A DNA stretch of 64,000 nt from contig SVNL01000001.1 of the NCBI GenBank assembly GCA_015066925.1, positions 1 through 64,000 on the forward strand, read 5' to 3'. The notes under the pieces were generated by a model, which made no database searches, was not told the DNA's origin, and worked only from the letters and a program-made list of their open reading frames with translations. Positions 58,445 to 64,000 of this stretch are shown one piece after another (positions within the stretch are counted from its first letter, which is position 1; each line of letters begins with the position of its first letter). The stretch is from Ruminococcus sp. (GTDB lineage Bacteria; Bacillota; Clostridia; Oscillospirales; Ruminococcaceae). A program made the translations under genes and the position numbers.

Positions 58445-60199
58445 ATGGCTTTAGACGGTGCATTTCTTTATGCGATAAAAAATGAAACAGAAAAGCTTAT
58501 AGGTGGAAGAGTTGAAAAGGTTCATCAGCCTTCAAGAGAAGAAATAATTATTTCACTCCGAACAAGACAGGGAAGTCATAAGATAATGATTTCGGCAAAT
58601 GCAGGAAGTGCAAGAGTACACATTACAAAGCTTACAGTAGATAATCCGAATACGCCGCCTATGTTCTGTATGCTTCTTAGAAAGCATCTTGGAAGCGGAA
58701 AGCTTATAGCTGTGCGTCAGGACGGTCTTGAACGTATACTGTTTTTGGATTTCGAGTGTGTAAACGAGCTTGGCGATGTTGTAACAATTACGCTTGCCTG
58801 TGAAATAATGGGACGCTGTTCAAATCTGATAATAATCAATCAGGACGGCAATGTAATAGACAGTATAAAGCGTGTTGACGAGGAAATGTCAAGAGAGAGA
58901 ATGGTTCTTCCCGGAATGAAATACTCACTTCCGCCGAGAAGTCAAAGACTTAATTTTCTTAACGCTGAGCGTGACGAAATCGAAAACGCACTTAAAAATG
59001 TAAATGCAGGAGAGCTTTCAAAGGTTCTGATAAAAATTTTTGAAGGAATATCTCCGATACTTGCCCGTGAATGGAGCTTTTATGCAGGAAAAGGCGAGTA
59101 TATTACTTCTGATGAGATTAATCAGCAGCAGCTTGACAGACTTGTTTTTATAATAAATCTTACAGCACAGGCACTTCTTGAAAATAATTGCAAATTTACT
59201 GCTGTTATGGATAAAGAGGAAGTGCTCAAGGATTTTTCGTTTATTCGTACAGAGCAGTTCGGAAATCTTATGATAACAAAGGAGCTTTCTTCGGCTTCAG
59301 AGCTTCTTGATTATTTTTATGCCGAGCGTGACAGAACAGCTCGTATAAAACAAAGAGCAAACGACCTTTTCAGGCTTCTTTTAAATCTTACAGACAGAAC
59401 ATCAAAGAGAATTTCAGTTCAGCGTGAAGAGCTTCTGGAATGTAAAAATAAGGATACCTTAAAGCTGTATGGAGATCTTGTTTCGGCTAATATGTACCGT
59501 ATACAAAAAGGCGACTCAAAGCTTGTTGCAGAGAATTTTTATGACGAAAATAATCCACAGGTTGAGATAAAGCTTGATATAATGAAAACTCCGTCACAGA
59601 ATGCACAGTATTATTACAGCGAATACAAGAAGTCAATAACAGCAGAGCAGAAGCTTTCTGAGCAAATAGAAAAGGGTGAGGAGGAGCTTGCGTATCTTGA
59701 CAGCGTTTTTGACGCTTTGACGCGTGCCTCAACCAACAGCGATATAAGTCAGCTTCGTCTTGAATTGTCGGAGCAGGGCTATATAAAGCATAGTGTACAA
59801 AAGGGTAAGCCGCCTAAGGCTCTTCCGCCTATTGAGTATAAATCAAGTGACGGATTTTGTATACTTGTTGGAAGAAATAATAAACAGAATGACCAGCTAT
59901 CGCTTAAATTTGCGGAAAAGAGTGATATCTGGCTTCATACACAGGCAATAACGGGTTCTCACGTTATAATCTGTACAGACGGTGAAACACCGCCTGATAA
60001 AACTATTGAGGAAGCAGCTGTAATTGCAGCTGTAAACAGTAAGGGTAAAGGTTCAAATGTCGTGCCGGTTGACTATTGCCTTGCACGTTATGTAAAAAAG
60101 CCGTCAGGTGCAAAGCCGGGTAAGGTTATTTTTACAAATTATCAGACGGCATTTGTAAAGCCTGATAGCGTTCTTGCGGAAAAACTGCTTGTAAAATAG
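58445..60199 (+). CDS. rqcH: Ribosome quality control protein RqcH (NFACT)
   Basis: 584 residues. NFACT-N domain DGAFLYAIKNETEKL and RVEKVHQPSREE, helix-hairpin-helix linker and long coiled coil (about 280-440), and NFACT-R with SDIWLHTQAITGSHVII and NSKGKGSNVVPVDYC. It binds the obstructed 50S subunit and adds Ala tails to stalled chains. Once named fibronectin-binding protein A; the surface role is less likely since no signal peptide is present. Confidence 0.95.
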   Translation: MALDGAFLYAIKNETEKLIGGRVEKVHQPSREEIIISLRTRQGSHKIMISANAGSARVHITKLTVDNPNTPPMFCMLLRKHLGSGKLIAVRQDGLERILFLDFECVNELGDVVTITLACEIMGRCSNLIIINQDGNVIDSIKRVDEEMSRERMVLPGMKYSLPPRSQRLNFLNAERDEIENALKNVNAGELSKVLIKIFEGISPILAREWSFYAGKGEYITSDEINQQQLDRLVFIINLTAQALLENNCKFTAVMDKEEVLKDFSFIRTEQFGNLMITKELSSASELLDYFYAERDRTARIKQRANDLFRLLLNLTDRTSKRISVQREELLECKNKDTLKLYGDLVSANMYRIQKGDSKLVAENFYDENNPQVEIKLDIMKTPSQNAQYYYSEYKKSITAEQKLSEQIEKGEEELAYLDSVFDALTRASTNSDISQLRLELSEQGYIKHSVQKGKPPKALPPIEYKSSDGFCILVGRNNKQNDQLSLKFAEKSDIWLHTQAITGSHVIICTDGETPPDKTIEEAAVIAAVNSKGKGSNVVPVDYCLARYVKKPSGAKPGKVIFTNYQTAFVKPDSVLAEKLLVK

Positions 60200-60207
60200 G
60201 AGGAAGT

Positions 60208-60738
60208 ATGGCTGAAAAGCTTGGCAGAGATTTTTTTAATCGCGATTGTCTTGAGGTTGCTCCCGAGCTTGTAGGGAAAATTTTAGTCCACAGGCTTAGT
60301 GACGGTACACTTCTTCGTGTAAGAATAACTGAAACGGAGGCTTACAGGGGAGAAGAGGATAAGGCTTGTCATGCGTCAAAGGGAAGAACTCCAAGAACAG
60401 AACTGCTGTATGGTGAAAGCGGAATAATCTATGTGTATCTTTGTTATGGAATTCATTGGCTTATGAACGTTATTACAGGTGAAAAAGATATGCCGCAGGG
60501 AGTTCTTATAAGAGCAGGCGAGGGCTTTAACGGTCCTGCAAAGCTTACAAAAAAGCTTCAGATAAATAAAGAGCACAATGGTGCTTCGATATATGAAAAT
60601 GAATCAGTATGGATAGAAGATGACGGCTATAAGCCTTTGATTGAAACTGCGGCGAGAGTTGGAATTGATTATGCAGGTGAATACTGGCGGGATAAAAAAT
60701 GGCGCTTCATAGACAGCGGTAAAGGTGGGGGAAAATGA
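60208..60738 (+). CDS. mpg: 3-methyladenine DNA glycosylase (AAG/Mpg type)
   Basis: 176 residues. Removes alkylated purines in base excision repair. LGRDFFNRDCLEVAPELVGK, ITETEAYRGEEDKACHA (catalytic Glu), RTELLYGESGIIYVYLCYGI with the lesion-flipping Tyr region. Length is close to other bacterial AAG. AGGAGG precedes the ATG by 4 bases. Its stop overlaps the AraC start (ATGA). Confidence 0.93.
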   Translation: MAEKLGRDFFNRDCLEVAPELVGKILVHRLSDGTLLRVRITETEAYRGEEDKACHASKGRTPRTELLYGESGIIYVYLCYGIHWLMNVITGEKDMPQGVLIRAGEGFNGPAKLTKKLQINKEHNGASIYENESVWIEDDGYKPLIETAARVGIDYAGEYWRDKKWRFIDSGKGGGK

Positions 60739-61517
60739 AAATTCTGAGTATTGGATATCATACAATACATCGTAGCGGCTACAGTGTGAATAGAGTAAAT
60801 GGCTCTGAGGACTATATGCTTATGCTTACATTCAATCCGTGTGTATTTGAATTTGCGGATAAAGAGATTTATGCAGAGCCTGATTCTGTGGTTTTGTATA
60901 ATAAGAATATACCTCAGATTTTTCATTCCGATGAGCCTTATTTCGTATATGACTGGATTTGCTTCGATACAGAGGGCGACCAGGAGTTTTTGAAATCGCT
61001 TAATATTGCAGAAAATACCGTTTTAAGATATAACGATACGGAATTTATCAGCGATTTGATAAAAAATATGTACAGCGAGTTTTATTCGTGCAGTTCAAAC
61101 AGAACAAAAATGCTTGATGTCATGCTTAAAACTATTCTTATGAAGATAAGTGAAAGTACAGAGCTTACTGAAACTCAGAAACAGAATACCGATCCTCATT
61201 ATAATGAGCTTCTTGAGCTTCGTGATAAAATATACAGCAATCCTCAAATAAAATGGACGGTAGAGCTTATGGCCGGCGAGGTTAAAATGTCACGCTCATA
61301 TTTTCAGCATATATACAGCGAAATTTTCGGAATATCCTGCATTTCAGACGTTATAAACTGCAAAATCGAAAAGGCAAAGGAAATTTTAAGTACCAGTCAG
61401 GCTACAATTTCACAGGTTGCTTCAATGTGCGGATATGACAACGAGGAACATTTTATGCGCCAGTTCAAAAAAATGACAGGCGTTACACCTACTGTCTACA
61501 GAAAAAATAATATATAA
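60735..61517 (+). CDS. AraC-family transcription regulator (second copy)
   Basis: 260 residues. C-terminal AraC domain (about 160-258): KWTVELMAGEVKMSRSYFQHIY and ISQVASMCGYDNEEHFMRQF, ending GVTPTVYRK. The N-terminal part is a cupin-like sensor starting with a small-protein-like YHTIHRSGYSVNR stretch; the ligand is unknown. Translationally coupled to mpg, though no link to alkylation (Ada-type Cys) is visible. Similar overall to the AraC protein at 19.4 kb. Confidence 0.88.
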   Translation: MKILSIGYHTIHRSGYSVNRVNGSEDYMLMLTFNPCVFEFADKEIYAEPDSVVLYNKNIPQIFHSDEPYFVYDWICFDTEGDQEFLKSLNIAENTVLRYNDTEFISDLIKNMYSEFYSCSSNRTKMLDVMLKTILMKISESTELTETQKQNTDPHYNELLELRDKIYSNPQIKWTVELMAGEVKMSRSYFQHIYSEIFGISCISDVINCKIEKAKEILSTSQATISQVASMCGYDNEEHFMRQFKKMTGVTPTVYRKNNI

Positions 61518-61555
61518 TCATTTTTCGGTAAAAATCGGCATATTTATATAAACTA

Positions 61556-61584
61556 TTGACAAATTAAAACTGACAGTGTATAAT
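61556..61584 (+). promoter_or_regulatory. Consensus promoter for metK
   Basis: TTGACA (61556-61561), 17-bp spacer, TATAAT (61579-61584), 24 bases before the riboswitch. Confidence 0.88.
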
Positions 61585-61607
61585 ATAAAAGTAATTTATA
61601 CAATTTA

Positions 61608-61709
61608 CCTTATCAAGAGTGGCGGAGGAACAGGTCCTGTGAAGCCCGGCAACCTGACTGTTTTTACAGGAAAGGTGCTAAATCCTGCGGTTTATCCGAA
61701 AGATGAGGA
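61608..61709 (+). ncRNA. SAM-I riboswitch (S-box)
   Basis: Class hallmarks are in order: P1 (CCTTATC/GATGAGG), AGAGTGGCGGAGGAAC, GTGAAGCCCGGCAACC, AAGGTGCTAAATCCTGC and GAAAGATGAGG. High SAM favours the downstream terminator and stops metK expression. Confidence 0.97.
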
Positions 61710-61725
61710 TTTTTATGCAAATCAT

Positions 61726-61754
61726 GACGTCTTTTAGGTAAGACGTCTTTTTTT
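61726..61754 (+). terminator. Riboswitch expression-platform terminator
   Basis: Perfect 8-bp stem GACGTCTT/AAGACGTC, 6-nt loop, seven T. The metK ribosome site GGAGG follows directly. Confidence 0.93.
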
Positions 61755-61767
61755 ATGGAGGTTTAAA

Positions 61768-62949
61768 ATGGCTAGATGTTTATTTACTTCAGAGTCCGTA
61801 ACAGAAGGACATCCGGATAAAATCTGTGACCAGATTTCTGATGCGGTACTTGACGCAATTCTTGAAAAAGACAAGAATGCAAGAGTTGCCTGTGAAACAG
61901 CGTGTACAACAGGTATGGTTCTCTGTATGGGAGAAATAACAACCAATGCTTATGTTGATATCCAGAGTATTGCAAGAAAGGTTATTGTTGATATCGGCTA
62001 CGACAGAGCAAAATATGGCTTCGACGGTCATACCTGTGCTGTTATTACTTCTATTGATGAACAGTCATCTGATATTGCTATGGGTGTTGACTCTGCTCTC
62101 GAATACAGAGATTGCGATGAGGAAAACGATTTTGCAACAGGTGCCGGTGACCAGGGTATTATGTTCGGTTATGCCTGCAAGGAAACTCCTGAGCTTATGC
62201 CTATGCCGATTTCTCTTGCTCATAAGCTTTCTCTCAAGCTTACAGAGGTGCGTAAGAATGGTACACTTCGTTATCTGCGTCCTGACGGTAAATCTCAGGT
62301 TACTGTTGAATATGAAAACGGCAAGCCTGTTCGTGTAGATGCAATTGTTGTTTCTTCACAGCACGGTGCAGAGGTTTCTCTTGAAACAATCAGAGAGGAT
62401 ATTAAGGAATATGTAATCAAGCCTGTTGTTCCTGCTGAGCTTATGGACGAAAATACAAAGATTTTCATTAATCCTACAGGACGTTTTGTTATCGGCGGAC
62501 CACAGGGTGACAGCGGTCTTACAGGAAGAAAAATCATCGTTGATACATACGGCGGATATTCTCGTCACGGCGGCGGTGCTTTCAGCGGTAAGGACCCAAC
62601 TAAGGTTGACCGTTCAGCAGCTTATGCGGCAAGATATATTGCAAAGAATATCGTTGCAGCTGACCTTGCAGATAAATGTGAAGTTCAGCTTGCTTATGCA
62701 ATCGGTGTTGCAAAGCCTGTTTCAATTCTTATTGATACATTTGGTACAGGAAAGGTTTCTGAGGAAGCTCTTTCAGAGGCGGTTGATAAGGTGTTCGACC
62801 TCAGACCTGAAGCTATTATCAACATGCTCGACCTCAGAAAACCACAGTACAGACAGCTTGCAGCTTATGGTCATATGGGACGTGAGGACCTTAATGTAGC
62901 TTGGGAAAAGACTGACAGAGTTGACGCTATTAAAAAAGCGCTTCAATAA
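61768..62949 (+). CDS. metK: S-adenosylmethionine synthetase
   Basis: 393 residues. Makes SAM from methionine and [23 protein letters not shown] with ATP-binding His, [48 protein letters not shown] and the Lys-rich end. The SAM riboswitch upstream gives feedback control. ispF follows by 31 bases without a terminator, so it shares the transcript. Confidence 0.98.
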   Translation: MARCLFTSESVTEGHPDKICDQISDAVLDAILEKDKNARVACETACTTGMVLCMGEITTNAYVDIQSIARKVIVDIGYDRAKYGFDGHTCAVITSIDEQSSDIAMGVDSALEYRDCDEENDFATGAGDQGIMFGYACKETPELMPMPISLAHKLSLKLTEVRKNGTLRYLRPDGKSQVTVEYENGKPVRVDAIVVSSQHGAEVSLETIREDIKEYVIKPVVPAELMDENTKIFINPTGRFVIGGPQGDSGLTGRKIIVDTYGGYSRHGGGAFSGKDPTKVDRSAAYAARYIAKNIVAADLADKCEVQLAYAIGVAKPVSILIDTFGTGKVSEEALSEAVDKVFDLRPEAIINMLDLRKPQYRQLAAYGHMGREDLNVAWEKTDRVDAIKKALQ

Positions 62950-62980
62950 AATTAATCAATAACAGAATGGAGAGAGAATT

Positions 62981-63457
62981 ATGTTCAGAATTGGTCACGG
63001 TTACGATGTTCATCGTCTTAAATTCGGCAGAAAGCTGATATTGGGCGGTGTTGATATTCCAAATGCAATGGGGCTTTTAGGTCATTCAGACGCAGATGTT
63101 GTCGTTCATGCAATTATGGACGCAATTCTCGGAGCATTGGCACTGGGTGATATCGGAAAGCATTTTCCTGATACTGATGAAAAATACAGCGGTGCAGACA
63201 GCATAAAGCTTCTTGAATGTGTTTGCAAGTTGATTGATGAAAAGGGCTATAAGGTTGGAAATATTGACGCTACAATCATTGCAGAACGTCCGAAGCTTGC
63301 AGGATATATTGATGATATGAGAAAAAATATAGCAGATGCCTGCGGCTGTGACGTATCTCAGATAAGTGTTAAGGCTACAACAGAAGAAAAGCTCGGATTT
63401 ACAGGTGAAATGCTTGGTGTATCAGCTCACAGTGTTGCGTTGCTTATGAAAAAATAA
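62981..63457 (+). CDS. ispF: 2-C-methyl-D-erythritol 2,4-cyclodiphosphate synthase
   Basis: 158 residues. MEP-pathway isoprenoid enzyme. [11 protein letters not shown] holds the metal Asp and His, [16 protein letters not shown] more ligands, [14 protein letters not shown] the loop, and [12 protein letters not shown] the CDP-binding end. Placed behind metK; likely under the same SAM control, although the pathways are unrelated. Confidence 0.97.
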   Translation: MFRIGHGYDVHRLKFGRKLILGGVDIPNAMGLLGHSDADVVVHAIMDAILGALALGDIGKHFPDTDEKYSGADSIKLLECVCKLIDEKGYKVGNIDATIIAERPKLAGYIDDMRKNIADACGCDVSQISVKATTEEKLGFTGEMLGVSAHSVALLMKK

Positions 63458-63470
63458 TCGTAAATTTTAT

Positions 63471-63509
63471 TACCGCACGAATTTTATTTATTCGTGCGGT
63501 ATTTTTTTT
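63471..63509 (+). terminator. Terminator after ispF
   Basis: Perfect 12-bp stem TACCGCACGAAT/ATTCGTGCGGTA, 7-nt loop, eight T. Confidence 0.95.
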
Positions 63510-63510
63510 G

Positions 63511-63537
63511 CAAAAAAATGCCTCCCGAATGGGAGGC
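63511..63537 (-). terminator. Terminator after the dockerin gene
   Basis: On the minus strand GCCTCCC-ATTC-GGGAGGC followed by ATTTTTTTG. Confidence 0.92.
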
Positions 63538-63591
63538 AGAAGATAAGATAAAAATCAGTAAATATATATATGGCAGATTTGAAAAAATCAA

Positions 63592-64000
63592 TTATGCAAC
63601 AGGAAGAGTATCAATCATTTTAAGTGAATACTTCTGAATAGCGATAGCGTCCTGAACATTAAGTCCGTCGTTTCCGATAACATCAGCATTCTTAGCACCA
63701 TCATCTGTAATAGCATAAGCCTTTGGATTGATAAGATAGCACTTGACTAATACAACGTCAGCAATATCAGCTGAACCATCACAGTTAGCGTCGCCTGCTT
63801 TATAGTTTTCAGAAGTTACAGGTGGTGTTACCGGTTCTGTTGTAGGCTCTGTAGGAGTCTGAATATCACTTGATGAAGTAATTGTTATTGATGTAACCTT
63901 AACATAATCACTTGCAGGCTTGAGCTCATTCCATGCAGAGTCAGCAGCATACCAATACTGGAGCTGAGCAGAATCTCTTGTCATAAGTTCCTGAGCGATA
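63592..64000 (-). CDS. Dockerin-containing secreted protein (5' end outside window)
   Basis: Only the C-terminal 136 or so residues are in view; the frame is open to the right edge. A short segment (QYWYAADSAWNELKPASDYV) may end a carbohydrate-binding or enzyme module. A Thr/Pro linker (TPTEPTTEPVTPPV) follows, then a type I-like dockerin with two calcium loops (GDANCDGSADIADVVLVKCY and IGNDGLNVQDAIAIQKYSL). Such proteins plug into a scaffoldin cohesin on the cell surface to build cellulosomes or amylosomes. Confidence 0.9.
   Translation of the reverse strand, partial: IAQELMTRDSAQLQYWYAADSAWNELKPASDYVKVTSITITSSSDIQTPTEPTTEPVTPPVTSENYKAGDANCDGSADIADVVLVKCYLINPKAYAITDDGAKNADVIGNDGLNVQDAIAIQKYSLKMIDTLPVA

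Noticed and set aside
1-64000. CRISPR arrays, insertion sequences, prophage or restriction-modification genes
   Set aside because: No repeat-spacer pattern, transposase, integrase, phage structural or methylase/nuclease pair was seen among the frames.

Overview
The window is AT-rich, low-GC Gram-positive chromosome and most likely comes from the genus Ruminococcus or a close relative in the Oscillospiraceae (Clostridia). Supporting signs are a dockerin-bearing protein at the right edge (cellulosome type), a DAP-type MurE, NFACT/RqcH, Firmicute SpoIIID and SigH-like factors, a SAM-I riboswitch on metK, and many TTGACA-N17-TATAAT promoters with AGGAGG-like ribosome sites. No insertion sequence, prophage, CRISPR array or rRNA was seen. 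Nearly everything looks like core chromosome with small accessory insertions.

Layout. 1-4.8 kb: end of a glycolytic cluster (tpiA, gpmI) interrupted by an unknown membrane protein, then glmM. 5-13.7 kb, minus strand: an SseB-like protein, a PASTA-domain receptor whose kinase domain has lost its catalytic residues, and an overlapping operon murD - two M42 peptidases - GNAT - methionine gamma-lyase-like enzyme. 14-25 kb: glgA, spoIIID followed by an unexplained nested hairpin, an orphan peptide-binding lipoprotein, a VanY-like protein lacking its zinc ligands, an AraC regulator, an FlK-like thioesterase with an LTA-synthase-family enzyme, an SDR, a DUF896 gene and cdd. 25-30 kb, minus: dgt-dnaG-rpoD, a YigZ-family gene and rpmE. 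30-37 kb, plus: cysteine desulfurase-thiI (tRNA thiolation), pncC, two class B sortases and a SpoIID/LytB protein with permuted motif order.

37.4-54 kb: the division and cell wall (dcw) cluster mraZ-rsmH-ftsL-pbpB-murE-murF-mraY-ftsW-murG-murA-divIB-ftsZ, then a DivIVA-like coiled-coil gene. It starts at a strong promoter followed by three 10-bp-spaced GGTGA-like boxes that look like the MraZ operator. murD is absent from its usual place between mraY and ftsW and sits at 12.3 kb. ftsA is also absent. A 308-bp spacer between ftsL and pbpB folds into four successive hairpins.

54-64 kb: a lone fumarase/tartrate dehydratase beta subunit, a SigH-like sigma factor, a degenerate tRNA(Asn)-like element, small zinc/redox proteins, a TrmK-NIF3 fusion, rlmA, rqcH, mpg, an AraC regulator, SAM-riboswitch-controlled metK, ispF and the dockerin protein.

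Most genes serve peptidoglycan synthesis, division and housekeeping. The recurring oddities are degenerate surface enzymes and receptors (pseudokinase, dead VanY), permuted or fused proteins, and structured intergenic DNA, especially near 16.0, 37.1, 39.4 and 55.2 kb. No single new defence-type system is evident. The best candidates for undescribed biology are these structured RNA-like elements and the sortase-sortase-permuted SpoIID set.
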